The translations under genes and the position numbers were made by a program. The notes below the pieces were generated by a model that was not told the DNA's origin, searched no databases, and was given only the letters and a program-made list of their open reading frames with translations. This document shows positions 32,678 through 41,430 of a stretch of 64,000 nt of DNA, one piece after another; the stretch's first letter is position 1, and each line of letters opens with the position of its first letter. The stretch comes from an uncultured Elusimicrobiales bacterium. Lineage in GTDB: Bacteria; Elusimicrobiota; Elusimicrobia; Elusimicrobiales; Elusimicrobiaceae. The stretch lies in the NCBI GenBank assembly GCA_934662565.1, contig CAKUKI010000005.1, forward strand, positions 62,001-126,000, in the 5' to 3' direction.

Positions 32678-34324
32678 ATGAAACGCTTACTTTTATTATT
32701 TACTTTTTTGACGTTTCTGATGCCGGCCAGCTGGGCGGGAGTTTTTACATCTTCCGACGGGCAGTTTACTATGGATATGCCCTCCGGCTGGGTGACTGCG
32801 CCCAATACGGACGCAGTGCTGGGACTAAAAAAAGGCACGGCCGAAATTATCATCCGCACGGAAAATTCCTGCAAAACCGAAAGTTGTTTAGAACAAAAAA
32901 TCACCCAAGATTTAGCCTCCGTTAAAGCCAAAAAAATGAAAGTAATTGGCAATACTTACACGGGCGAGGACATTAAACGCATTGATTTTTCCACCGGAGA
33001 GCCGTTTTTTTACATCAGCTATTTTTCCCCTAAAATGGATTTCAGCTCCGGCTATTTTTTGGTAAACTCCACCGCATACAGTATTTTGGCTAAAAATTTA
33101 TCGTACGCGGAAACGGACCTCATTTTTTCGTTTATTTATCCGGCCGCTAAAAAGCCTAAAACAACCGTTCAAAAGTCTGCCGCCCAACAGGATGAAGACT
33201 TTGCACTGAATATGGACTTGCAAGACCCGCGCGCCTATGATATTGCCGCCGCCCCGCAAGTGGAAGAAACCTCTTTACTGCCCGAACCCGCCGCCCAAAA
33301 GCAGCCTCAAGCAAAAAAGGCCACGGCGTCCAAATCCACGGCCAAAAATACTCCGGCGCCCCGCCGTTATGCGCACGCGCTAAAAACGCACCTAGCCAAA
33401 TGGAACACCAATACACTGGTGACGGACGGCATGCCGCCTTATATCCGCCGTGCGGGGCACGCGTTTGACGCGCTTATCCTTTTGCTGGCCTTGTATGTAG
33501 GGGTGCTGGGCGGCAGTTGTGTCATACGCTGGTTTTTGCCCGCTAAAAAGAATTTGCAAAAAGTGAACCCCAACTCGCTCTATCCGTTAAAATTTAAGCG
33601 TTTGTATGGCACGCCGTCACTCATTTTCCGCGCGCGGGACAACCAAGGCAATACGCTTATTTCGCTATCGGCACGGTGGGATTCCCTCTTTTTATTTACC
33701 GGTGCGGCCGTGGCGATACTGGCACTGGCGGTTATGGCCGTGGCCGGTGTGTTGCAAACGACGGATTTACTGCCCCTTTCCGCCTTTGCGTACAATACGC
33801 TCTATTCGGCCGCTTCTTTGGCTATACCGCTGGGGCTTTTGGTATTTTTCTGCGGGGTGGTGTGGTCCCAACTGATGTTAAGGGAAATTGTCCTGTATGA
33901 CCGCCGAGGTCAGAAAGCGGTGCTCGTCTTGCAAAAAGGGTTCGGGCTTACCAAAGAATGTTATGAAATTTATTTTGCCAAATCCAAAGATGTTATTTTG
34001 CTGGAACGCAAACGCTGGAGTTTTTACCGCCAATGGACCATGCGCACCAAAGAGGGGCATTGGCTGGCGGATATTACGGAAGACAACCGCCTAAAAGCCA
34101 TTTTGCGCAAACCGTTCGGGCATTTATGGGGGCTTTTGCGTGCCAGCTACCGCATAAACGGACAAATGGACAGCGTGGGAGAAATATCCAATGCGTGTAC
34201 CGCTTTTGATTTTTTCACTTGTAATTTAGACAAACCCCAAGCCATTGAAGCGCGCGATATGTTAGCCGCCGCGCTGGTCATTAACATACGCGATAAAGAC
34301 AAATGGTATCCGTGGTTTAACTGA
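32678..34324 (+). CDS. Membrane protein with exported N-terminal domain, unknown function
   Basis: The 548-residue protein starts at the ATG at 32678, which gives a signal peptide (MKRLLLLFTFLTFLMPASWA). A GTG five codons earlier would also be in frame. Residues 20-155 form an exported domain resembling PsbP/MTH1187-like folds (SSDGQFTMDMPSGW), followed by a Pro/Ala/Lys-rich linker. Three membrane segments follow (about 260-280, 335-360 and 375-400). The soluble end contains KGFGLTKECYEIYFAKSKDVILLE. I do not recognise the family. Two TATAAT boxes lie at 32644-32654. It is transcribed alone. Confidence 0.65.
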   Translation: MKRLLLLFTFLTFLMPASWAGVFTSSDGQFTMDMPSGWVTAPNTDAVLGLKKGTAEIIIRTENSCKTESCLEQKITQDLASVKAKKMKVIGNTYTGEDIKRIDFSTGEPFFYISYFSPKMDFSSGYFLVNSTAYSILAKNLSYAETDLIFSFIYPAAKKPKTTVQKSAAQQDEDFALNMDLQDPRAYDIAAAPQVEETSLLPEPAAQKQPQAKKATASKSTAKNTPAPRRYAHALKTHLAKWNTNTLVTDGMPPYIRRAGHAFDALILLLALYVGVLGGSCVIRWFLPAKKNLQKVNPNSLYPLKFKRLYGTPSLIFRARDNQGNTLISLSARWDSLFLFTGAAVAILALAVMAVAGVLQTTDLLPLSAFAYNTLYSAASLAIPLGLLVFFCGVVWSQLMLREIVLYDRRGQKAVLVLQKGFGLTKECYEIYFAKSKDVILLERKRWSFYRQWTMRTKEGHWLADITEDNRLKAILRKPFGHLWGLLRASYRINGQMDSVGEISNACTAFDFFTCNLDKPQAIEARDMLAAALVINIRDKDKWYPWFN

Positions 34325-34360
34325 TTGGGACACTTTCAAAATTCCGCAATACACACCCAT

Positions 34361-34388
34361 AAAAAGCCCCGCCGTAGCGGGGTTTTTT
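34361..34388. terminator. Bidirectional terminator
   Basis: CCCCGC (34367-34372) pairs with GCGGGG (34377-34382), flanked by AAAAA on the left and TTTTTT on the right, between convergent genes. Confidence 0.85.
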
Positions 34389-34420
34389 CATTCCCAAATC
34401 TAACCGCAGGCGGCGCGCCG

Positions 34421-36223
34421 TTAGCGTCCGCCGCCTCCCCCGCCGCCACAGCCTCCGCCGGAAAAACCGCCGCCGGAACTGCCGCTACCGGAACTACTGT
34501 CGGAACTGCTGTCCGATTGTTGCGGAATCATGGCGCTATTCACAGAAGAAGAAAACCAATCTATATTGGTAATATCTTCCATACACAGGCCGTGGGTCTG
34601 GGCCACTTCTTCCACCGTTTTGGAATCTAACTCACGCGCAAAGGCGGAAATCCATTTATTTTCCACCCCCAATGCAAACGCATACGGCAGATAAGCGCAA
34701 AAAATTCGCTCTTTATCGGCCGGGTTAGAATCCGCAATCCGGCCCCCTTCGCCAATTTGCAAATATTCCCTAAACCCTTCTATCAGGTCCATTTTTTGAC
34801 GGCCTAACGGCGTGTAGGCTTCAATCCACCAAGAAAAAAAGACTCCGCTGTACATAACCGCCACCGTTGCCGCTAGCACTGGGAAAACCTCCAATTCCAA
34901 CAAAATAGGCCATGCTAAATAAGTTCCCCACGCCAGCGCCACCAGTATAAAAAAATTGACCAGTTTGCCTGCAAAATTTAATATGCTCCAACCCACCAAC
35001 GCACATATTATAAAAGGGATTAACGCCTCCGCGCCTTCCAGCCACCACACTAGGCCCGTCAAATACAGTAGCACAATATAAGTGGGGGTGTTCCAATTCA
35101 GATTATGAGCAAAATATTTTTTGCCTGCATTTGCTATTTTTTCTACAAGCGTACGGTACGCATGACAAAATAAGGCTTGGTGGCTATTATCCACAACCAG
35201 CGTTTCGGTTTCCTCGGGGAATAACTGCGCCAAAACGGCTTCTTCTTCCTCGGATAACGCGGGCATTTTATCCGGCGAAAAAATTAACCGGTGTAGTGTA
35301 TATTGGCAAGAGAAATGCTGTTTTTCTTCTTCTATTTTTAGCACGCCTTTTAACGCCAAACTAATCAGCACCACGGAGAAAGAATTTTTCAGTTTTCCGT
35401 AGTAATAAATATACCCCGCCTGCGCCGCCGAAACATCACTGGGCGGCTCAAACCAACGCACCACACGGGGCTTGGGGTCTTTCCCCACGCGGGTCCACGC
35501 CCAAAAATAATACGCCCACAACAACAGCAAAACCAATCCCAAAGCGCCCCAACCGTACGGCTTTGAAAATACATCTTTCCAAGTTATGGCAGGGGGCAAA
35601 ACGGCCCCTTTGGCAAAGGGAATTGCCACGCTAAAACCCTCGTGCGGGGCAAGCGGGCGGGCCGTCCAAAAAACAAGATTTTTCGGGTCACGGCTCGCGG
35701 CCGATTCCCGGCTGCCATAAGCCCCCGTATACATAGAAATACGGCTTTCATCTACTTGCACGCCCTCTGGGAAGTGAACCGCAAAAGAAGCAAACGCGAT
35801 GGGAAAGTTCCACTCGTTGCCCGTCACGTTCCAATAAAGCTCGTCATAATCATCAAAAAAGCGCACGGCCCTATCCATGGAATACACCAAGCGGTAGGTG
35901 TGTTCTCCATAAGAAATATAATTGTCATCCCCAAAATTAATGCGCAAATTTTGGCCGTTGCGCTCGGTAAAATAAGGGTGCGGCGCTCCGTCCATAAACA
36001 GCGCCTCTATGTGTACGGGGTTTTGGTTGGTAGCAGGCAAATCCCGGTAAATCCCGCGGCGGATTTGGTTGTGTTCCGCCACTACGGATATGTTTTCTTC
36101 TATCCGCACGCTTGCGTCCGGGCGCACCCGGGCAGACACTTCAAAACGGCTGATTTGCTCCGCGGCAAACGCACTGGCAGATAAACCTAACAAAACGAAC
36201 AAAAAGATGATTTTATTTTTCAT
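34421..36223 (-). CDS. DUF2207 membrane protein
   Basis: The 600-residue protein has a signal peptide ([20 protein letters not shown]). Next is an exported DUF2207 domain with [21 protein letters not shown] and then [14 protein letters not shown]. Membrane segments follow at about 220-245 and three to four more at about 370-460. The C-terminus ends in the run of Gly and Ser that is common in this family ([15 protein letters not shown]). The role is unknown. The ATG at 36223 has no ribosome binding site, but TTGCTATAAT lies 6 nt upstream. It is divergent from dacB. Confidence 0.85.
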   Translation of the reverse strand: MKNKIIFLFVLLGLSASAFAAEQISRFEVSARVRPDASVRIEENISVVAEHNQIRRGIYRDLPATNQNPVHIEALFMDGAPHPYFTERNGQNLRINFGDDNYISYGEHTYRLVYSMDRAVRFFDDYDELYWNVTGNEWNFPIAFASFAVHFPEGVQVDESRISMYTGAYGSRESAASRDPKNLVFWTARPLAPHEGFSVAIPFAKGAVLPPAITWKDVFSKPYGWGALGLVLLLLWAYYFWAWTRVGKDPKPRVVRWFEPPSDVSAAQAGYIYYYGKLKNSFSVVLISLALKGVLKIEEEKQHFSCQYTLHRLIFSPDKMPALSEEEEAVLAQLFPEETETLVVDNSHQALFCHAYRTLVEKIANAGKKYFAHNLNWNTPTYIVLLYLTGLVWWLEGAEALIPFIICALVGWSILNFAGKLVNFFILVALAWGTYLAWPILLELEVFPVLAATVAVMYSGVFFSWWIEAYTPLGRQKMDLIEGFREYLQIGEGGRIADSNPADKERIFCAYLPYAFALGVENKWISAFARELDSKTVEEVAQTHGLCMEDITNIDWFSSSVNSAMIPQQSDSSSDSSSGSGSSGGGFSGGGCGGGGGGGR

Positions 36224-36229
36224 TTTTTC

Positions 36230-36238
36230 ATTATAGCA
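36230..36238 (-). promoter_or_regulatory. Extended -10 box of leaderless DUF2207 gene
   Basis: TGCTATAAT on the minus strand, hexamer at 36230-36235, ends 6 nt before the ATG. Confidence 0.6.
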
Positions 36239-36288
36239 ATTTCCGCGTTTCTGCACGGGTGGCCTAATTTTGATATCCTATATAAGAT

Positions 36289-37755
36289 ATGAAACATTTT
36301 TATATACTGTTTTTTCTTTTTTCCCCCCTTTTTTCCGGCGCGCAAGATTTGCAAACAGATGTTCAGGCGCGCTTAAACACGCCGGTTTTACAAGGTGCAT
36401 GGTGGGCGGGCGAAGCCGGATATCCCGACGGAGAAACGCTCTTTTCTATCCGCGCGGAAAAACGCATGGCGCCGGCCTCCACCTTAAAACTGATTACCAG
36501 CGCCGCGGCCTTGGAAACTTTCGGCCCAGACCACCGCTTTGAAACCCGCCTTTATACCCCTGCCGAAACGGACAAAAACGGCACCTTGACGGGCGACCTG
36601 TATGTGCGCGGCGGGGGCGACCCGGCCCTCGGCTCTCTGCGGCCCCAAGGCGGGGAAGATGCCGCCACCGTGCTTACCCGCTGGACCAAAAAACTAAAGC
36701 AAGCGGGCATACGGCACATTTCCGGCAACATTTATGCGGACGACTCCCTTTTCGAAGGTTTATCCGTCGGCCGGAAAGTGAATTGGGAAAATATGGGCAA
36801 CTATTACGCCGCGCCGGTTTCCGCGCTGGCTATTGCGGATAATTCCTTCCGCATTTATTTTGATGCCCAGCCGGTGCACGGCCGCCCAGCGCGGGTGAGC
36901 GGCACCAAACCGCAAGTGCCCAATGTGCAAATAACCTCTTTTGCTACGGCGGACGCGTTCAACCGCAAAGACAATACTTATGTATACGCCGCCCCCGCCC
37001 AATACCAACTTACCATTTACGGCACGCTTCCGGCGGGCTTACAGGGGTTTTCCGTAGCGGCGGCACTGCCGGAGCCGGCGTTGTTTGCCGTGCAGTATTT
37101 CAAGCAGATTTTGCAGGAAAACGGCATTACGGTTGACGGAGAAGCAAAAGTTTTATCCGCCGCACCGGACTACCAAAAAATGAACCTTTTATATACCCAT
37201 TATTCCGTGCCGCTTAAAGATATTTTGTATGTAGTCAACAAGCGCAGTTTTAATTTTTATGCCGAAATGCTCGCCCGCAATTTAGCCGTACACGCGGGCG
37301 AAAAAGGCACCATGGAAAACGGCCTTAAACAGTTGGAAAAATGGCTCCGCAGTAAAAATATTCCGCTCCAAGATGTAGTGCTGTATGATGCCAGCGGCCT
37401 TTCGCGCGATAATATGCTCTCCGCCCGCGCGCTGACCGGCACGCTAAACGCCATGGCGCAAAGCCCTTATTTTGAAACGTATTATAACACCCTTGCCACC
37501 CCGAACGACCGCGGGGATTTGCTGGTTTTGCGCCGCTTTTTGGCCCCGCAAAAACGCATAGAAAACGTGCGCGTAAAGGGCGGCACCATAGACGGCGTAA
37601 AGGCGCTGGCCGGATATGTAAAAAATGCAGACGGAAAATTAATCAGTTTTGCCTTTATAGCCAATAATTTGGACCATAAAAACGAATCCGTTTTCCGCCT
37701 GCACGAAAACATCATAAAGCTGCTACTGGAAACCCGCGAAGAACCCAACCGATAA
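36289..37755 (+). CDS. dacB: D-alanyl-D-alanine carboxypeptidase/endopeptidase (PBP4)
   Basis: The 488-residue exported protein (signal peptide MKHFYILFFLFSPLFSGA) is an S13-type PBP4, which trims peptide crosslinks in peptidoglycan in the periplasm. It has the SxxK motif PASTLKLITSAAAL (about 62-75), an SxN-type segment KRSFNFYAEMLARN (about 319-332) and the KTG-like VKGGTIDGVKALAGY (about 425). A TATATA lies just upstream of the ATG with no ribosome binding site, so this mRNA may also have a very short leader. Confidence 0.9.
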   Translation: MKHFYILFFLFSPLFSGAQDLQTDVQARLNTPVLQGAWWAGEAGYPDGETLFSIRAEKRMAPASTLKLITSAAALETFGPDHRFETRLYTPAETDKNGTLTGDLYVRGGGDPALGSLRPQGGEDAATVLTRWTKKLKQAGIRHISGNIYADDSLFEGLSVGRKVNWENMGNYYAAPVSALAIADNSFRIYFDAQPVHGRPARVSGTKPQVPNVQITSFATADAFNRKDNTYVYAAPAQYQLTIYGTLPAGLQGFSVAAALPEPALFAVQYFKQILQENGITVDGEAKVLSAAPDYQKMNLLYTHYSVPLKDILYVVNKRSFNFYAEMLARNLAVHAGEKGTMENGLKQLEKWLRSKNIPLQDVVLYDASGLSRDNMLSARALTGTLNAMAQSPYFETYYNTLATPNDRGDLLVLRRFLAPQKRIENVRVKGGTIDGVKALAGYVKNADGKLISFAFIANNLDHKNESVFRLHENIIKLLLETREEPNR

Positions 37756-37814
37756 CCGCCGGGAAAGGGTGATTTTCTGGTTTCCGTTAGCAAACAACAA
37801 AGCGCATTTTCCCA

Positions 37815-37860
37815 ACAAAAAACCGCCCCGCGTAAATACTTTTACACAGGGCGGTTTTTA
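37815..37860. terminator. Bidirectional terminator
   Basis: AAAACCGCCC (37819-37828) pairs with GGGCGGTTTT (37849-37858) between convergent genes, with A- and T-runs on the two sides. Confidence 0.85.
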
Positions 37861-37873
37861 TGGTGCGGTAAAA

Positions 37874-39241
37874 TTAACTTTCCGTCACGCTGATTGTTTT
37901 CCATTTGCCTTGCCATACGCGCCACACCATCAGCACCGCCGTCAGTGCGGCATAAAATGTCAGCCAGCTCCATACCCAAAATACGGATAATTTCAACCGG
38001 TAAACAATCAGCCATGTCCCCGGTATTAACAATCCCCACGCGCAAAATAACATCACATACATATAAAATTTGGTGTCCCCCGCGCCGCGCAAAGTTTCGC
38101 CAAAAATAAGATAGGTGGCATCAAACAACACAAAGCAACTCATCAGCTTCATCAGCGGATAGGTTTTGGCGGCAATTTCGGCCGCGTTGGGCGCACCCGC
38201 CGGAATAAACAACCCCACAAAAAACGGCGCAAAAAAGAAGAACATAACCCCCACCGCTCCGGCATACACATACCCCAGTTTGCACGCATTTTTAAGCACT
38301 TTCAGGGTCAAATCGGGCCGTTTTAAGCCTTGGTACTTACTGGCTAAAATTTGTATGCCCATGCCCATACCCAAAATGACCATAAACACCACCGGCTGCA
38401 TAGACATTACAATATTGTTGGCCTCCAGTGACAAAACATCAATACTCCCCACCATAAACGTAAACAAGGTGAACGATAAAATATCCATTAAAAAGCCAAA
38501 TCCGTTAGGCAGCCCAAAGCGCACCAGCCGCGTAAACACCGGTTTATAAAATCCGGCCAAGCGGTTAATCTTAAATTCACGGCGCACCTTACCCGCACAA
38601 ATCAGCGTGCAATAAATAATCGTTATGGAAGCACAACCGATAATCGTGGCCCAAGCCGCCCCGATAATCCCCATTTGAGGGAAACCCAACTTGCCGAAAA
38701 TCATTACATAATCTAGCCCAATGTTAATTACGTTGCCCGCCAAACTGGCCCACATGGGCACTTTAGTCCGCCCGCGCCCGCTAAAAAAACTGGCCAGCGC
38801 GCTGTTAATAACCGTGAGTCCGGCAAATAAATTTAATAAGCCAAAGTATTGGGTTTCCAATGCGCGCACGGCCTCGGCATGGTCAAAAGAGTTGATAATT
38901 GCCACCCCCACCGGCGTTAGAGCCGCCAACAAAACGGAAGACAACAGCGCTAGCAGTATGCCCTGCCATAAAGATACCGTCACGGAAGCATATTTCTTTT
39001 TAGCGTAAAATTGGGAAATAAACACACTGGTATAACTGGCCAGCCCCATAAACAAGGAAGAAAACGTCATGGCTAATACGCCGGCGGGCACACACGCCGC
39101 CAATGCCTCGTGCGAATACCACGCCAAAAACATACGGTCGGCAAATTGCATAATCACTTGCGCGGCCATGGTAATGATTAACGGATAAGATAAAAACCAC
39201 AACTCGGTTAGGGAGGCCGGCTCTACTTTTTTGTGCAACAT
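37874..39241 (-). CDS. MATE family efflux transporter
   Basis: The 455-residue inner-membrane protein has about twelve membrane segments in two repeats. It shows MATE-type sequence such as LWFLSYPLIITMAAQVIMQFADRMFLAWYS at the N-terminus and a matching repeat start near residue 240 (GLPNGFGFLMDILSFTLF). It probably exports drugs or metabolites with Na+ or H+. AAGG precedes the ATG. Confidence 0.88.
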   Translation of the reverse strand: MLHKKVEPASLTELWFLSYPLIITMAAQVIMQFADRMFLAWYSHEALAACVPAGVLAMTFSSLFMGLASYTSVFISQFYAKKKYASVTVSLWQGILLALLSSVLLAALTPVGVAIINSFDHAEAVRALETQYFGLLNLFAGLTVINSALASFFSGRGRTKVPMWASLAGNVINIGLDYVMIFGKLGFPQMGIIGAAWATIIGCASITIIYCTLICAGKVRREFKINRLAGFYKPVFTRLVRFGLPNGFGFLMDILSFTLFTFMVGSIDVLSLEANNIVMSMQPVVFMVILGMGMGIQILASKYQGLKRPDLTLKVLKNACKLGYVYAGAVGVMFFFFAPFFVGLFIPAGAPNAAEIAAKTYPLMKLMSCFVLFDATYLIFGETLRGAGDTKFYMYVMLFCAWGLLIPGTWLIVYRLKLSVFWVWSWLTFYAALTAVLMVWRVWQGKWKTISVTES

Positions 39242-39286
39242 AAAAAAATACCTTTTCTTTACAACTAAACCCCTTTTTTCTTACGA

Positions 39287-39315
39287 CAAAAAAGACCTGC
39301 TCTAAGAGCAGGTCT
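39287..39315 (-). terminator. Rho-independent terminator of the cold-shock gene
   Basis: AGACCTGCTC (39293-39302) pairs with GAGCAGGTCT (39306-39315); on the minus strand TTTTTTGT follows. Confidence 0.88.
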
Positions 39316-39336
39316 GTTCAGTAGTTAAACTTAAAA

Positions 39337-39540
39337 TTACAGTTTGCGAACTTTTACTGCTTTCGGGCCTTTTTCAGACTCTACGATATCAAATTCAACT
39401 TCCTGACCTTCAGCTAAGGTTTTGAAACCATCGCCTTGGATTTCCTGATAGTGAACAAAGAGATCTTTGGAACCATCTTCGGGGGTCACGAAACCGTAAC
39501 CTTTCTGGTCGTTAAACCATTTTACTTTTCCTTTAGCCAT
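39337..39540 (-). CDS. Cold-shock protein (CspA family)
   Basis: The 67-residue protein is a complete cold-shock domain that binds single-stranded RNA and DNA. RNP1 is KGYGFV (residues 13-18) and RNP2 is LFVHY (about 27-31). It is a single-gene unit with its own promoter (-35 TTGTTA, -10 TATAAT) and terminator. Its leader is about 20-25 nt, much shorter than the thermosensor leader of E. coli cspA. Confidence 0.95.
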   Translation of the reverse strand: MAKGKVKWFNDQKGYGFVTPEDGSKDLFVHYQEIQGDGFKTLAEGQEVEFDIVESEKGPKAVKVRKL

Positions 39541-39563
39541 TTTACTTTTTACTTCCTTGTTTA

Positions 39564-39590
39564 ATTATATCAAGTACTTGAACTTAACAA
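39564..39590 (-). promoter_or_regulatory. Promoter of the cold-shock gene
   Basis: TTGTTA (39585-39590) and TATAAT (39564-39569) are 15 bp apart, with TGA before the -10 box. A palindrome (TCAAGTACTTGA) lies in the spacer and could be an operator. Confidence 0.6.
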
Positions 39591-39680
39591 GTACCTACAA
39601 TTATTATACTATAAATCCCGCCGATTTGCGCAAGTATTTTTTTAATTTTTATTTTTGCGCGGTGGCTCTTTTTAATAGTA

Positions 39681-39686
39681 TATAAT
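39681..39686 (+). promoter_or_regulatory. -10 box of leaderless ftcD
   Basis: TATAAT ends exactly 6 nt before the ATG at 39693 and no ribosome binding site is present. Confidence 0.6.
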
Positions 39687-39692
39687 ATTTTT

Positions 39693-40661
39693 ATGGCTTT
39701 ACTGGAATGCGTACCCAACATTTCTTTATCGGCGCCGGAGGATGTCCGGCGGGTGGCCCGTGCCGTGCAAAATACGGCGGGCGCAACCCTTTTGCATACG
39801 GATTCCAACCCTTCCGCCAACCGCACCGTGCTTACTTTTGCGGGCGAAGCGCAAGCCGTTTTTCAGGCGGCACGCGCGTGCCTGAAAACCACGCTGGAGC
39901 TTACGGATATGCGCTTGCACCGCGGGGCGCACCCGCGTTTGGGGGCCCTGGACGTCTGCCCCTTTGTGCCCGTCAGTGGCATTACGTTGCAGGAAGCGGC
40001 CCGGTTAGCGGTGCGTTTTGGGCAGTTGGCCGCGCAAGAATTTAACGTGCCGGTGTATTTGTACGAAGCCGCCGCGCGGCGCGCCCAAACACGCAACTTG
40101 GCGGATGTGCGCCGCGGGGAATACGAAAGCCTGCCGCAAAAATTGCAAATGCTCCCGCCGGATTTCGGCCCCCGCGTGTTTAATGCCGGGATTGCAAAAA
40201 CCGGCGCCAGTGTAATAGGCGCGCGGCCGTTTTTAATTGCGTTTAACATCAATCTCAACACGCAAGACCCGGCCCCGGCCAAAAAAATTGCCGCCGTTCT
40301 GCGTGAAAAAAACGGCGGCTTAAAAGCCGTTAAAGCCATTGGCTGGTATATGGAAAACTTCCGCCGCGCGCAAATATCCTGCAACTTAACGGACTTTACC
40401 CAAACCGGCCCCGCACAAGTGTTTGCGGCCGCCCAAAAAGAAGCTAAAAAGCTGGGGTTCGTTGCCACCGGTTGCGAGCTGGTGGGCCTTATCCCCTTGC
40501 AAGCCGTCTTGGCGGCCGGACGCTTTTACGCGCCGGAGGAAACGGACGAAACTGCCCTCATCCGCGCCGCCGCAAACGGTTTATCATTAAGTGATGTTAA
40601 ACCGTTTAACCCCCACGAACAAATTTTGGAATACCGCCTAAAAGCCCTTACAACGCGTTAG
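39693..40661 (+). CDS. ftcD: Glutamate formimidoyltransferase
   Basis: The 322-residue protein matches the formiminotransferase part of FtcD, which moves the formimino group of formiminoglutamate to tetrahydrofolate. Family segments are ECVPNISLS at the start, HTDSNPSANRTVLTFAG (about 35-51), the HRGAHPRLGALDVCPFVP catalytic region (about 76-93) and GARPFLIAFNINL (about 174). The cyclodeaminase domain is absent. No other histidine-degradation gene is nearby. Its last 14 bases overlap the end of convergent rsmA. Confidence 0.9.
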   Translation: MALLECVPNISLSAPEDVRRVARAVQNTAGATLLHTDSNPSANRTVLTFAGEAQAVFQAARACLKTTLELTDMRLHRGAHPRLGALDVCPFVPVSGITLQEAARLAVRFGQLAAQEFNVPVYLYEAAARRAQTRNLADVRRGEYESLPQKLQMLPPDFGPRVFNAGIAKTGASVIGARPFLIAFNINLNTQDPAPAKKIAAVLREKNGGLKAVKAIGWYMENFRRAQISCNLTDFTQTGPAQVFAAAQKEAKKLGFVATGCELVGLIPLQAVLAAGRFYAPEETDETALIRAAANGLSLSDVKPFNPHEQILEYRLKALTTR

Positions 40662-41427
40662 CCAACTGCACAAATTGCGTTAAATCCACTTGCTCGGCAC
40701 GCACGGTAAGCGGCAGGGCAAGCGCGGCCAGCGCCGCTGTAATTTTTTGCTTGGGGTAGCCGCATAAAGCCAGCGAATTAAACAGCGTTTTCCGGCGGTG
40801 CAAAAAGGCCGCGCGCACCACTTTGGCAAAGCGGCCCCACAACACGGGCGACACCAGGGGCGCGGGCAGTTTTTCAAAGGTCAAAACGGCGCTTTCCACT
40901 TTAGGGGGTGGGTTAAAACTCCCCTTGCCCACATTACACAATAATTTTATTTGCGCACGCGCTTGGCTGAGGATAGACAGGGGGCCGTAAAACTCCGTAC
41001 ACGGTGCGGCCTGCACGCGGTTAGCTTGCTCTTTTTGAAACATAAAAACAGCGGAATAAAATTGCGGGAAAGCGAGCGCTTTATCCAAAATAGCGGCGGC
41101 ATCCACATACGGCAAATTGCCCACAAATCCGGTGGGTTCGTTTTTAAGCGCGCTAGGCGCAAGGCGCGTAAAATCCCCCTCCAAAATTTTTACACCCGCT
41201 TGCGGCGGCAGATTTTTGTTTAGAAAATCAATCATTTCCGGGTCAATTTCCGCCGCCGAAAAACCCGTAAACCCGGCCGCAATTAACGCGAATGTAAGCG
41301 CCCCTTTGCCGGGGCCGATTTCCACCGTTTGCGCGGCTTTCAAACGTAGCGCCGCTTGCGTGATTTGTTCAATCACCCGCTGGTTTACCAAAAAATGTTG
41401 TCCGTACCGCTGGCGCATATTACGCAT
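40648..41427 (-). CDS. rsmA: 16S rRNA dimethyladenosine transferase
   Basis: The 259-residue methyltransferase dimethylates two adjacent adenines near the 3' end of 16S rRNA. It has RYGQHFLVNQ at the N-terminus, the SAM motif VEIGPGKGALT (about 35), motif IV GNLPYVDAAAIL (about 103) and VFMFQKEQANRV. The usual NLPYYI is NLPYVD here, a small departure. AGGAG precedes the ATG. It starts 3 nt after the stop codon of the TPR gene, so the two are co-transcribed. Confidence 0.93.
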   Translation of the reverse strand: MRNMRQRYGQHFLVNQRVIEQITQAALRLKAAQTVEIGPGKGALTFALIAAGFTGFSAAEIDPEMIDFLNKNLPPQAGVKILEGDFTRLAPSALKNEPTGFVGNLPYVDAAAILDKALAFPQFYSAVFMFQKEQANRVQAAPCTEFYGPLSILSQARAQIKLLCNVGKGSFNPPPKVESAVLTFEKLPAPLVSPVLWGRFAKVVRAAFLHRRKTLFNSLALCGYPKQKITAALAALALPLTVRAEQVDLTQFVQLANAL

Positions 41428-41430
41428 AAA

